A stretch of 64,000 nt of DNA from Streptomyces lavendulae subsp. lavendulae (GCF_002803845.1 NZ_CP024985.1:6149501-6213500), one strand, 5' to 3'. Counted from the stretch's first letter, positions 9,041 to 18,479 are shown. Numbers and translations are program-made. Notes: generated by a model from the sequence alone, not told the origin.

Positions 9041-9349
9041 CGACCGGCCCTGCTGGGCGCGGCACCCCTCCTCGGAGGCTGCGCCACCCACAGCCGGCAG
9101 CAGGTGCTGGACGCCGTGCACCTGGAGATGCCCGACTGCCACGCCGAAATGCACAGTTACGCGGTGGACGAGGCCTGGTGGCCGCCGGGCTGGGTGGAGA
9201 TGAGCTACACCGTGCCGAAGAACTGCATGGACGCCTACCTGATGTCCCGCGGGGTCGACCTGGCCGCCAAGCCCGTCAACACCTGGCCCAGGAGCGGGAC
9301 CAGCCTCGTGGGTGGCGAGCCGATCAAGCCGACCGATCCACCCTTGTAG
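9041..9349 (+). pseudogene. small lipoprotein-like frame without a usable start
   Basis: A reading frame runs from the pyk terminator to a stop at 9349. Its 5' part reads RPALLGAAPLLGGCATHSRQ, a hydrophobic segment ending in a lipobox-like LLGGC, as in a secreted lipoprotein. The mature part has about 88 residues with three more cysteines, several tryptophans and a Pro-rich end. No in-frame ATG, GTG or TTG precedes the lipobox, and the frame runs back open into pyk. The first internal GTG, at 9104, lies after the lipobox and has no Shine-Dalgarno. The 5' end therefore seems lost, perhaps when the locus was joined to the pyk terminator. A rare start codon such as CTG is the alternative. Confidence 0.4.
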
Positions 9350-9365
9350 CCGCGCCCGGCGGGTG

Positions 9366-9617
9366 TCACCAGCCGAACCGCCGGTCCACCACCGCCGCGA
9401 ACTCCTCGAAGGTCAGCACCGAGTCCCCGTTCGCGTCCGCCGCGTCGAACAACGCCGACGACGCCTCCGCGTCCCCCACCGCCCAGAACGGCAACTCCCC
9501 CCGTGCCGCCAACGTCGGCCCCTTGCTCCGCAACGCCGAGATCACCTCCGCGCGGGTCAGCACGCCGTTGTGGTCCAGATCCAGCGCGTCGAACAGTGTC
9601 CGGGCCTTCTCGCTCAT
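9366..9617 (-). CDS. two-EF-hand calcium-binding protein
   Basis: An 83-residue cytosolic EF-hand protein of the calerythrin/CabD kind. The ATG at 9617 follows GAGGGG seven bases upstream, so I prefer it to the longer frame. Two loops fit the D-x-D/N-x-D/N-x-x-x-T-x-x-E pattern: DLDHNGVLTRAE near residue 12 and DANGDSVLTFEE near residue 60. Both keep the -Z glutamate, so both should bind calcium. Likely a calcium sensor or buffer; no target is indicated by the neighbours. Confidence 0.85.
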   Translation of the reverse strand: MSEKARTLFDALDLDHNGVLTRAEVISALRSKGPTLAARGELPFWAVGDAEASSALFDAADANGDSVLTFEEFAAVVDRRFGW

Positions 9618-9663
9618 CACGGGTCCCCTCGTAGTCGTTGCCTCCAGCCTAGGCGGCACCTGG

Positions 9664-10428
9664 TCAATACTTCGGGCCGATGTGCGCGTCCATGAGCGCG
9701 ACGGATTCCTTCCGGGCGATGGAGACGTTGAAAGGATCGCTGCCTCTCGCGAGCACCGTCCACTGCACCCCGACCTTGGTGAGGGTGTCGGTGCACAGCC
9801 TCCGGATGTCGTCCGACTTGTTGGTGAAGAAGTAGCGTGGATATTCGTAGCGCTTGCCGTTACGGACGGTCCAGTTCGTGATCCGGCATCCGTCGGAGTG
9901 GATCAGTCCCCGGATGAATGCCCAGGGATGGGCGTCGACGACCTCCTGTTGCCAGCCCTCCAGGACGATTGGCCGCTCGTGCTTCTTACCTGGCCCGTGC
10001 TGCGGGAACATGCACGTCCAGTGGTGTGTGTACGACTTGACCTCGACGCACCCTGCCCTGGTCCGGCGGCTGATACGAGGCATCGGCATGACCAGCCGCA
10101 TCGTCTCTTCGGCGGCATCGACCAGCCCGGTCCATGATGCGTCGCAGAAGATGGACAGGTGGTGCTGCTTGTGCTTCGAGATGATGTGGCCGTCGCCGAG
10201 GTACAGGCCCAGGAGGTAGGCGTACGCGCTCCGGTCGAAGTGCCGGCCCGTGCAGACCGGGCAATCCGTCGGAGGTACGTAGTTCTCGCCCCGGTGTTTT
10301 CGGTCCTCGTGCCGCCACCAGCCCACGGTTCCGCGTGGAATGCCCAGATGTTCGGCTACGGCGCGATTGGGCATGCCCCGGCGCAGGAGAATGACCGCTT
10401 CTTCGCGAATCGAAGGATTGTGCTCCAT
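9664..10428 (-). CDS. HTH plus LAGLIDADG homing-endonuclease-like protein
   Basis: A 254-residue protein starting MEHNPSIREEAVILL (ATG at 10428; another methionine at 10467 is possible and neither has a strong Shine-Dalgarno). Residues 5-40 form a helix-turn-helix (GMPNRAVAEHLGIPRGTVGWW). CPVC is a lone zinc-ribbon-like knuckle. Two LAGLIDADG-type helices follow: YAYLLGLYLGDGHI near residue 70 and AFIRGLIHSDGCRI near residue 170, each with an acidic residue at the catalytic position. This fits a single-chain, two-motif endonuclease or a derived transcription factor. It is not inside an intron or intein; it stands free, 110 bases downstream of a tRNA on the same strand. Its AT content is a little higher than its neighbours. 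Confidence 0.75.
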   Translation of the reverse strand: MEHNPSIREEAVILLRRGMPNRAVAEHLGIPRGTVGWWRHEDRKHRGENYVPPTDCPVCTGRHFDRSAYAYLLGLYLGDGHIISKHKQHHLSIFCDASWTGLVDAAEETMRLVMPMPRISRRTRAGCVEVKSYTHHWTCMFPQHGPGKKHERPIVLEGWQQEVVDAHPWAFIRGLIHSDGCRITNWTVRNGKRYEYPRYFFTNKSDDIRRLCTDTLTKVGVQWTVLARGSDPFNVSIARKESVALMDAHIGPKY

Positions 10429-10538
10429 GTTCGAGAGCTTCGTCAGCGTTCGTCCGGTTGGGCGCAAATCGCGGTTCCGCTCACCAGGACGAGTGAAGAT
10501 CGCATAATTGATCTGCGACCTTGGAATTGAAGGAGAAG

Positions 10539-10611
10539 TGCCCCGGGTCGGATTCGAACCGACGCTGAATGGGTTTTGAATCCATGGCCTCTACCGCTGG
10601 GCTACCGGGGC
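10539..10611 (-). tRNA. tRNA with CAA anticodon and short variable loop (tRNA-Leu by anticodon)
   Basis: On the minus strand a 73-base cloverleaf folds: acceptor GCCCCGG/CCGGGGC (7 bp), T-arm GTCGG TTCGAAT CCGAC, and an anticodon arm with a 7-base loop TTCAAAA whose anticodon is CAA (reads UUG, Leu). Discriminator A73 is present, and CCA is not encoded. Two features are odd. The variable loop is only five bases (TCAGC), whereas Leu tRNAs are class II with a long variable arm. The anticodon stem has an A-C mismatch next to the loop and the D-stem is weak. It is a real tRNA-shaped gene; its amino acid identity is uncertain. Confidence 0.8.
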
Positions 10612-10709
10612 CCCTTCGAAACGAAGGATACCTAAGACCCTCCGTGTCACAAACATACAGGAGCTAGGTAGGCTCGGGGGAGCTGAATCGCCTTGCACAA
10701 GGAGCCCCC

Positions 10710-11363
10710 GTGACCGCCGAGCACGAGTCGACGCCCACGCCCGACGCCGACCAGTCGCACGTTCCGCCGCTGACGACCCGGGTCGTCATCGCCGAGGACG
10801 AGGCGCTCATCCGTCTCGATCTGAAAGAGATGCTCGAAGAGGAGGGGTACTCCGTCGTCGGTGAGGCCGGGGACGGTCAGACGGCCGTCGAGCTCGCGCG
10901 CGAGCACCGCCCCGACCTGGTGATCCTCGACGTGAAGATGCCCGTCCTCGACGGGATCTCCGCGGCCGAGAAGATCGCGGAGGAGTCCATCGCGCCCGTC
11001 CTGATGCTGACCGCGTTCTCGCAGCGCGACCTCGTCGAGCGGGCCCGGGACGCCGGTGCCATGGCGTACCTCGTGAAGCCGTTCAGCAAGAGCGACGTGG
11101 TCCCGGCCATCGAGATGGCCGTCTCCCGCTTCGCGGAGCTGAAGGCGCTGGAGAAGGAGGTCGCCGACCTCTCCGCCCGCCTGGAGACCCGCAAGCTCGT
11201 CGACCGGGCGAAGAGCATCCTGCAGACCCAGTACGGGCTGACCGAGCCGGCCGCTTTCCGGTGGATCCAGAAGACCTCCATGGACCGCCGCATGTCGATG
11301 CAGCAGGTCGCCGAAGCGGTCATCGAGGACGCCGAGGAGAAGAAGCAGAACGCCGCGAAGTAG
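10710..11363 (+). CDS. ANTAR-domain response regulator (PdtaR-like)
   Basis: A 217-residue two-component response regulator. The GTG start at 10710 follows AAGGAG. Residues 24-140 are a receiver domain with the acidic pair in VVIAEDEAL, the phospho-acceptor Asp in LVILDVKMPV, the Thr in MLTAF and the Lys in YLVKPF. A helix leads to an ANTAR RNA-binding domain near residues 150-210 (LETRKLVDRAKSILQ ... AFRWIQKTSMDRR). ANTAR regulators bind paired hexaloop RNA hairpins and prevent early termination. The partner histidine kinase is not next to it. A 21-bp hairpin follows the gene. Confidence 0.92.
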   Translation: MTAEHESTPTPDADQSHVPPLTTRVVIAEDEALIRLDLKEMLEEEGYSVVGEAGDGQTAVELAREHRPDLVILDVKMPVLDGISAAEKIAEESIAPVLMLTAFSQRDLVERARDAGAMAYLVKPFSKSDVVPAIEMAVSRFAELKALEKEVADLSARLETRKLVDRAKSILQTQYGLTEPAAFRWIQKTSMDRRMSMQQVAEAVIEDAEEKKQNAAK

Positions 11364-11375
11364 CGGCGGGTACGC

Positions 11376-11420
11376 ACGCGTGAGGCCCGTCTCCCCTCGG
11401 GGGAGACGGGCCTCACGCGT
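11376..11420. terminator. very strong bidirectional terminator, 21-bp perfect stem
   Basis: ACGCGTGAGGCCCGTCTCCCC (11376-11396) is exactly complementary to 11400-11420 around a TCG loop. It lies between the convergent response regulator and livF and can stop both. Confidence 0.9.
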
Positions 11421-11437
11421 GAGCGGGGTGGCGGGGA

Positions 11438-12150
11438 CTAGTCCTCGCCGAGGTAGGCCTTGCGGACGTCCTCGTTGACGAGGAGCTCGCGGCCGGGGCC
11501 CGACAGGACGATCTTGCCGATCTCCATGACGTGGCCCTGGTCGGCCAGGGACAGCGCGGCCTGGGCGTTCTGCTCGACGAGCAGGATCGTGGTGCCGGCC
11601 GCCTTGAGTTCGGCGATCGTGGCCATGATCTTCTGCATCATGAGCGGCGAGAGGCCCATGGAGGGCTCGTCGAGCATGAGCAGCTTCGGGCGGCACATGA
11701 GCGCGCGGCCCATGGCGAGCATCTGCTGCTCGCCGCCCGAGAGGGTGCCGGCGGCCTGCTTGCGGCGCTCGCCCAGGATCGGGAAGAGCTCGTAGGCCCG
11801 GTCGATGTCCTGCTGGATGCCGACCTTGTCGTTCTTCAGGTACGCGCCGAGGAGGAGGTTGTCCTCGATCGTCATGCGCGGGAAGATGTGCCGCCCCTCG
11901 GGGGAGTGGGCGAGCCCGAGGGCGACGATGTCGTGCGCCTGGACCTTCTTGAGGGACTTGCCCTCGAACTTGATCTGGCCGCCGCGCGGTTTGATCAGGC
12001 CGGAGAGGGTGCGCAGGGTGGTGGTCTTGCCGGCGCCGTTCGTCCCGATGAGGGTGACGATCTCGCCTTGCTGGACGGTGAAGGAGATGCCCTTGACGGC
12101 CTCGATCTTGCCGTAGGCGACGCGGAGGTCTTCGACCTCAAGGAGGGCGG

Positions 12151-12154
<4 letters not shown>
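11438..12154 (-). CDS. livF: branched-chain amino acid ABC transporter ATPase LivF
   Basis: A 238-residue ABC ATPase, one of two that power the leucine/isoleucine/valine importer at the inner face of the membrane. Visible motifs: Walker A GTNGAGKTT near residue 37, Q-loop region, signature LSGGEQQ near residue 139, Walker B LLMLDEPSMGL with the catalytic Glu, and the H-loop position occupied by LLVEQNA, as is usual in LivF. The GTG start overlaps livG by four bases. It is the last gene of the liv operon, ended by the 11376-11420 hairpin. Confidence 0.93.
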
Positions 12155-13314
<1,160 letters not shown>

Positions 13315-13317
13315 GGA

Positions 13318-15144
13318 TCAGGCCCCTGTCTTGCCGAGGACTGTGGGCGCTTCGAGGTCCTTGTGGAGTTCGAGCTGGTTGCGCCGGTTGGGGATGAGGC
13401 CTTCGGGGCGCAGACGCATCAGGATGACGAGTGCGATGCCGAAGACGAGGAGCTGGTACTCGCCCAGGAACTGGAGCTTGTTGGGGATCATGAAGAGGAG
13501 GGCGCCGCCGACGAGGGGGCCGGAGATGGTGCCCATGCCGCCGAGGACGACCGCCGCGAGGAGGAAGGCGGAGTTCGGGGGGACGGCGTTGGCGAAGACG
13601 TACTGGTCCGGGGTGACGGTGTAGTTCACGTGGGCCTGTACGGCTCCGGCGAGGCCGGCGAGGGTGGCGCCGAGGGCGAAGGCGATGAGCTTGACGCGGA
13701 AGCCGTTGATGCCCATGGCTTCGGCGGCGGTCTCGTCTTCGCGGATGGCGACCCAGGCGCGGCCGATGCGGGATTCGGCGCTGCGGCGGAAGACCATGAT
13801 CACGATGAGGGTGACCAGGAGCATCAGCAGGAAGTAGTTGGCGAAGCGGCCGACGGTGAATCCGGCGATGCTGTGGCTGGCGCCGAAGTCGAAGCCGAAG
13901 AGGTCGACGTTGGGGATGCCGGCGATGCCGTTGGGGCCGTTGGTGAGGTCGGGGCCGGAGACGCCGTCGAGGTTGTTCATCGAGATCCGGAAGATCTCTC
14001 CGAAGCCCAGGGTGACGATGGCGAGGTAGTCGCCGCGCAGGCGCAGGGTCGGGGCGCCGATGAGGACGCCGAAGACCATGGAGGCGACCGCACCGAGGAG
14101 GATCGCGGCCCAGAAGGGGAAGTGCACTCCGAAGGGGGAGTTGGGGGAGCCGGAGACCAGGGCCGCGGTGTAGGCGCCGACGCCGAGGAAGGCGACGTAG
14201 CCGAGGTCGAGGAGGCCGGTGAGGCCGACGACGATGTTCAGGCCGAGGGCGACGGTGGCGAAGATGAGGATGTTGACGCCGAGGGTCGCGTACTGGTCGT
14301 CGGTCTGGGTGAGGGGGAAGGCGGCGGCCGCGACGAAGGCGCCGACGAGGGCGACGTTGCGGTGCTTGGTGGTGAGTGCGGTGAAGCGGGCCACCAGGCC
14401 GGCCTTGTTGAGGGCGGTGAAGCCGAAGCCGGCGGCGATCAGGAAGCCGATGAAGAGTTCCTGGTACGGGGTGGTGACGCCGTAGGTGAAGACGCCGAGG
14501 CCGACGGCGAGGACGGCGGTGATGATGAGGATCTCGGCGTAGGCCGGGAGGGGGCGGGCCGGCTTGGCGGTGCCGCCGGCGTGGGCGGCCTTGGTGACGG
14601 CCCACTTGTTGCCGAGGTTGTGCTTGGTCTGCTCCCACCAGGAGTCTTCGGGGTCCGCCGGGTCGGTGGCGGGGCGCTCGAAGGGGAGGGAGCGGGCGCC
14701 GAGGTAGGCGGCGAGCGCGGTGAGGAGGGCGACGAAGGCGCCGGGCTCCAGGTTGACGAGGCCGCCGAGGGTGTTGCTGATCGCCCAGGCGGTGTAGGCC
14801 ATGGTGAGCAGGGTGCCGAGGGCGGAGAGCTTGATCGCGGCGTCGGCTCCGGCGGGGGTGAGCCAGCGCAGGCCCTTGACGCCGTAGGAGGAGAGGCCGA
14901 AGAGGGTGGTGAGGGCGCCGCCGACGAGGACGAGCCACTGGAGGCCGCCGGGGTATCCGTAGACGGTGAGGTCACCGGGGAAGGCGGAGGTCCAGGTCCA
15001 GGCGAGGAAGCAGGAGATGACGGTGAGGGCGCCGCCGGCGGTGGCGAGGGCGCGGGCCGTCTTCTCGGGGAGGGCGATGCCCGTCCGGCGTGCTTCCGCC
15101 GTCTGCTGCGTGGTGTCCGTGGTGGTGGTTGTCATGGTTCTCAC
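13318..15144 (-). CDS. livM: branched-chain amino acid ABC transporter permease LivM, N-terminally extended
   Basis: A 608-residue membrane permease. The C-terminal 330 residues are a typical LivM (NIVVGLTGLLDLGYVAFLGV, the EAA-like loop IREDETAAEAMGIN, and PEGLIPNRR at the end). The first 270 or so residues hold extra hydrophobic segments and a hydrophilic loop (ATDPADPEDSWWEQTKHNLG), so the protein is nearly twice the usual length. The start is GTG at 15144, overlapping livH by four bases; an ATG three codons later is the alternative. It pairs with LivH to form the translocation path. Confidence 0.9.
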   Translation of the reverse strand: MRTMTTTTTDTTQQTAEARRTGIALPEKTARALATAGGALTVISCFLAWTWTSAFPGDLTVYGYPGGLQWLVLVGGALTTLFGLSSYGVKGLRWLTPAGADAAIKLSALGTLLTMAYTAWAISNTLGGLVNLEPGAFVALLTALAAYLGARSLPFERPATDPADPEDSWWEQTKHNLGNKWAVTKAAHAGGTAKPARPLPAYAEILIITAVLAVGLGVFTYGVTTPYQELFIGFLIAAGFGFTALNKAGLVARFTALTTKHRNVALVGAFVAAAAFPLTQTDDQYATLGVNILIFATVALGLNIVVGLTGLLDLGYVAFLGVGAYTAALVSGSPNSPFGVHFPFWAAILLGAVASMVFGVLIGAPTLRLRGDYLAIVTLGFGEIFRISMNNLDGVSGPDLTNGPNGIAGIPNVDLFGFDFGASHSIAGFTVGRFANYFLLMLLVTLIVIMVFRRSAESRIGRAWVAIREDETAAEAMGINGFRVKLIAFALGATLAGLAGAVQAHVNYTVTPDQYVFANAVPPNSAFLLAAVVLGGMGTISGPLVGGALLFMIPNKLQFLGEYQLLVFGIALVILMRLRPEGLIPNRRNQLELHKDLEAPTVLGKTGA

Positions 15145-16070
15145 GCCCTGTCGGCCACGCGCTCGCCCAGCAGACCCTGGGGTCGGAAGAGCAGCACGAG
15201 GATGAGGAGTACGAACGCCCAGGTGTTGCCCCAGGACTGGCCGCCGAGCTGGCTCATGCCGGGGACGTCGGCGATGTAGGCGGTGGTGAGCGTCTCGGCG
15301 AGGCCGAGGACGATGCCGCCGATCATGGCGCCGTAGATGTTCCCGATGCCGCCGAGGACGGCGGCGGTGAAGGCCTTGAGGCCGAGGATGAAGCCCATGC
15401 GGTAGTTGACTTCGCCGTACTTGAGGCCGTAGGCGACGGCTCCGACGGCGGCGAAGGTGGCGCCGAGGGCGAACGCGACCGTGATGATGCGGTCGGTGTT
15501 GATGCCCATGAGCTTCGCGGTGTCGGGGTCCTGGGCGGTTGCCTGCATGCCGCGGCCGGTGCGGGTCTTCTTGACGAAGAAGCCGAGGAAGGCCATGGAG
15601 ACGGGGGCGGCGAGGAGGAGGAAGACGTCACCGGTCTGGATGGTGATGCTGCCGATGTGGAAGGGGCCGCCGGGGATTTCGGGGAAGACGACGGAGGACT
15701 TCGCGTCGGGGTACCAGGCCCACACCGCCTGCTGGAGGACGATGGAGAGGCCGATGGCGGTGATGAGCGGCGCGAGGCGGGGTGCGCTGCGGAGGGGGCG
15801 GTAGGCGAAGCGTTCCGCGCCGACGGCTATGAGGGTGGCGACGATGATGGCGCCTATGAGCATGAGGGGCAGGGCCACCCACATGGTGGTGCCGCCGGGG
15901 AGCATCAGCCAGACCGTGAGGGCTCCGAACCCACCGGTCATGAAGATCTCGCCGTGGGCGAAGTTGATGAGCTGGACAATGCCATAGACCATCGTGTAGC
16001 CGATGGCGACGAGCCCGTACATGGATCCCAGTAGCAGGCCGTTGACCAGCTGTTGCGGCAGTTCGTGCAC
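15141..16070 (-). CDS. livH: branched-chain amino acid ABC transporter permease LivH
   Basis: A 309-residue permease with about eight membrane helices. The N-terminus has VNGLLLGSMYGLVAIGYTMV and QLINFAHGEIFM, both typical of LivH. A GTG start at 16070 follows GGAGGACC. It is the first permease gene after the binding-protein gene, from which it is separated by 116 bases holding a strong hairpin. It overlaps livM. Confidence 0.93.
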   Translation of the reverse strand: MHELPQQLVNGLLLGSMYGLVAIGYTMVYGIVQLINFAHGEIFMTGGFGALTVWLMLPGGTTMWVALPLMLIGAIIVATLIAVGAERFAYRPLRSAPRLAPLITAIGLSIVLQQAVWAWYPDAKSSVVFPEIPGGPFHIGSITIQTGDVFLLLAAPVSMAFLGFFVKKTRTGRGMQATAQDPDTAKLMGINTDRIITVAFALGATFAAVGAVAYGLKYGEVNYRMGFILGLKAFTAAVLGGIGNIYGAMIGGIVLGLAETLTTAYIADVPGMSQLGGQSWGNTWAFVLLILVLLFRPQGLLGERVADRA

Positions 16071-16104
16071 CGCAGGTCCTCCGAGTCTTTCGACGGATGT
16101 GACA

Positions 16105-16138
16105 CCGCGCGGGGCGCAATGGTGCGCGCCCCGCGCGG
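16105..16138 (-). terminator. hairpin between binding-protein gene and livH (likely attenuator)
   Basis: CCGCGCGGGGCGC and GCGCCCCGCGCGG form a perfect 13-bp stem with an 8-base loop, 49 bases after the binding-protein stop and 35 before livH. Because all five genes point the same way, it probably lets some transcripts end after the lipoprotein gene, giving more binding protein than permease. Confidence 0.75.
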
Positions 16139-16186
16139 CAAATGAGGGGTGAGGGGCTAGCGAGCTAGCGGGCTAGCCGTTGGACG

Positions 16187-17416
16187 TCAGCCGCCGTAGG
16201 TACCGGACTCGACGGACTTCCACTCGCCGCCGTCGACCTTGTAGACGGTGAGCTGCTTGTTGGTGGCGTCGCCGAACTCGTCGAAGGAGACCTTGCCGGT
16301 CACACCGTCGAAGGAGACGCCCTGGACGGCTTCGAGGACCTTGGCGCGGGCGTCGGAGGGGAGCTTGCCGTTGTTGGCGTCGACGACCTTCTTGACGGCC
16401 TCGATGACGGCCCAGGCGGAGTCGTAGGAGTAGCCGCCGTAGGCCGCGAACGGGTCCTTGTAGCCGGCCTTGGTGTAGTTGGCCACGAACTCCTTGGCGG
16501 AGGGCAGGCTCTCGACCGGGGCGCCGACGGAGGTGGAGAAGTCGCCGGTGGCGGCGTCGCCCGCGAGCTCGACGAACTTCTTGTCGTAGATGCCGTCACC
16601 GCCGACGAGCGGGATGTTGGCGCCGGAGGCCTTGATCTGCTTGCTGAGCGGGCCGGCCGCGGGGTACTCGCCGCCGTAGTAGACGACGTCGGCGCCGGAG
16701 CTCTTGACCTGGGTCACGATCGCGGAGAAGTCCTTGGACTCCGGGTCGATGTGGCCCTCGCCGGCGACGGCGCCGCCGAGCTTGGTGAACTCGCCCTTGA
16801 AGGTTCCGGCGAGGCCGGCGCCGTAGGTCTTCTTGTCATCGATGATGAAGACCTTCTTCTTGCCCGCCTTGTTGAAGAGGTACTGCGCCGCGAACGGGCC
16901 CTGGATGGCGTCCGTGGTGGCGGTGCGGAAGTAGCTCTTGTAGGTGCGGACCTTCTGGCCCTCGGCCCACTTGGGGCCCTGGGTCAGGGACGGGCTGGTG
17001 TTGGCCGGGGAGATCTGGGCCAGCTTGGCGTCGTCGAAGACCTTCTGCATGGACTCGGAGACCGAGGAGTTCAGCGGGCCGACGACGCCGAGGACGTCCT
17101 TGTCGGCGGTGAGCTTGGTGGCGTTCTGCTGGCCGGAGGAGGCCTGCGCCTGGTCGTCGAGGGCCTGGATCTTGAAGGTGACGCCCTTGACGTACTTCTT
17201 CTCGTTGGCCTGCTTGGCGGCGAGGTCGGCGGAGTTCTTGATGCCGAGGCCGAGCGCGGAGAGGTCGCCCGTCAGGGGGGCGTCGACGCCGATGACGACC
17301 GTGGTGTTGCCACCGTCGCCGGCGGAGTTGCCGCCGTCGCGGGAGCCGCAGGCGGTGAGGGTGAGGGCGCCCGCGGCGAGGGCGGCGGTTACGGCGATGA
17401 GCTGACGATGACGCAC
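16187..17416 (-). CDS. livJ: branched-chain amino acid ABC transporter substrate-binding lipoprotein
   Basis: A 409-residue periplasmic-binding-type lipoprotein (Peripla_BP_6). The GTG start at 17416 follows GGAAAGGA and gives a signal peptide ending LTLTAC, the lipobox cysteine at about residue 23. The mature protein begins with a Gly/Ser/Asn linker and then TTVVIGVDAPLTGDLSALG, followed by two alternating alpha/beta lobes. It captures Leu/Ile/Val outside the membrane and delivers them to LivHM. It is the first gene of the operon. Start codons further upstream would put extra residues before the signal and are rejected. Confidence 0.93.
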   Translation of the reverse strand: MRHRQLIAVTAALAAGALTLTACGSRDGGNSAGDGGNTTVVIGVDAPLTGDLSALGLGIKNSADLAAKQANEKKYVKGVTFKIQALDDQAQASSGQQNATKLTADKDVLGVVGPLNSSVSESMQKVFDDAKLAQISPANTSPSLTQGPKWAEGQKVRTYKSYFRTATTDAIQGPFAAQYLFNKAGKKKVFIIDDKKTYGAGLAGTFKGEFTKLGGAVAGEGHIDPESKDFSAIVTQVKSSGADVVYYGGEYPAAGPLSKQIKASGANIPLVGGDGIYDKKFVELAGDAATGDFSTSVGAPVESLPSAKEFVANYTKAGYKDPFAAYGGYSYDSAWAVIEAVKKVVDANNGKLPSDARAKVLEAVQGVSFDGVTGKVSFDEFGDATNKQLTVYKVDGGEWKSVESGTYGG

Positions 17417-17716
17417 GATCAGTCCTTTCCTGGCGCCGCGTCCCCCGTGGGACGCGTCGAGTCGAACGCGGGGAACCGAACTGAATCGAATCCGGCGGTC
17501 GCGGTAACTGGCGGTGACTCTAAGCGGCTCATCGGGGGATATGGAGGGCTGAGGCCAATGATGTGACTCTCTTGTTATGCCACGGCGTAATACATAGCGG
17601 ATCTGTGCGGGTGGAACGGGGGAATTCAGGCCGGTTCGTCGCGTCCGCATGGTGAGATGGGTGAGGAGCGTGGGGCAGTTTCAGTCCTGTCACGCCAGGA
17701 CTCTGGGGGGTTTTGG
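17417..17716. other. liv operon upstream region
   Basis: These 300 bases precede livJ and follow the next minus-strand gene. The middle (17520-17620) is relatively AT-rich and presumably carries the liv promoter. I could not assign -35/-10 hexamers with confidence, nor an Lrp- or GntR-type operator. Confidence 0.4.
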
Positions 17717-18352
17717 TCATGACGGACCGGGCGTGCCGTTGTCTCGATCTTCGGGACAGGCCCTGGTCAGCGCGACGGAAAGATCTCGCGCATATCGGTC
17801 ACCGGGGATGTAACTGTGATCCTCTTTCTGGAATCCATTACTCAGGGTTACTTCCAGGAATGGCATGCCAGAATTCCGTGCTACATGCACGCAGTCTTTC
17901 GCCTGAATCGTCAGGACCAGCTCGCGGACTTCTCCCGCCGCGACCGTGACCGGCAGCGGTGGCCGGATCGTCACGCTCAGCGCCCCGGACGGCTGGCCGA
18001 TCCGCTCCACCGTGACGGCCGGCCCGGACGAGGTCCGCACACGCACAGTGAACGTGAACGCGGTTCCGGCCGCGGCCGGAACCAGCGGTTCCCCGTAGGT
18101 CAGGGACAGCGTCTGGGAGGGGGGAGGCGGCGCCGCGGGCGGGATTGTCTCCGGCCGGGTCGCGTACCAGCGGGCGGCGCCCGCGGCCAGTACGGCGGCG
18201 GCCCCCAGGGCCGCCAGGACCCGCCCGTGCCGCGCCGCGGCCGCACGGGTCCGCCCGAGCCACCGGCCCGCGGGCGTACGGGGGCCGGGGCGCGGCCCCT
18301 CGCGGCCGCTCGTGCCCTCCCCGGGCTCCACCGGCCCGATGCCGCCGCTCAC
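17717..18352 (-). CDS. membrane-anchored hypothetical protein
   Basis: A 211-residue protein of unknown function. Residues 1-40 are a Gly/Pro/Arg-rich cytosolic stretch, residues 42-62 a membrane segment (VLAALGAAAVLAAGAA), followed by a Pro-rich spacer and a beta-rich extracellular domain with two cysteines (KDCVHVARNSG and TRACPEDRD) that could form a disulfide. Similar architectures occur in Streptomyces cell-surface proteins. No catalytic motif is visible. Confidence 0.7.
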   Translation of the reverse strand: MSGGIGPVEPGEGTSGREGPRPGPRTPAGRWLGRTRAAAARHGRVLAALGAAAVLAAGAARWYATRPETIPPAAPPPPSQTLSLTYGEPLVPAAAGTAFTFTVRVRTSSGPAVTVERIGQPSGALSVTIRPPLPVTVAAGEVRELVLTIQAKDCVHVARNSGMPFLEVTLSNGFQKEDHSYIPGDRYARDLSVALTRACPEDRDNGTPGPS

Positions 18353-18435
18353 CGCCGGGGCCGGCCCGTGCGGCCGGGGAGGGGGGCGGCCAGGAGGGCC
18401 GTCAGTGTGCGCGTGTGTGCGGTCGTGGCGCGCAG

Positions 18436-18479
18436 CGGCGCCGGTCCCGATCCCATGCGGGAACGCTAGACCGGCGCCG
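18436..18479. terminator. inverted repeat downstream of the thioesterase gene
   Basis: CGGCGCCGGTC pairs exactly with GACCGGCGCCG across 22 bases, and an inner TCCCG/CGGGA stem sits in the loop. It lies 34 bases after the thioesterase stop on the minus strand. Confidence 0.6.

Noticed and set aside
10539..10611. tRNA as an attachment site of an integrative element
   Set aside because: No integrase, no second copy of the tRNA 3' end and no plasmid genes were seen nearby.
17529..17720. Small 63-codon frame upstream of livJ
   Set aside because: No ribosome-binding site and composition unlike coding sequence; it overlaps the expected liv promoter region.
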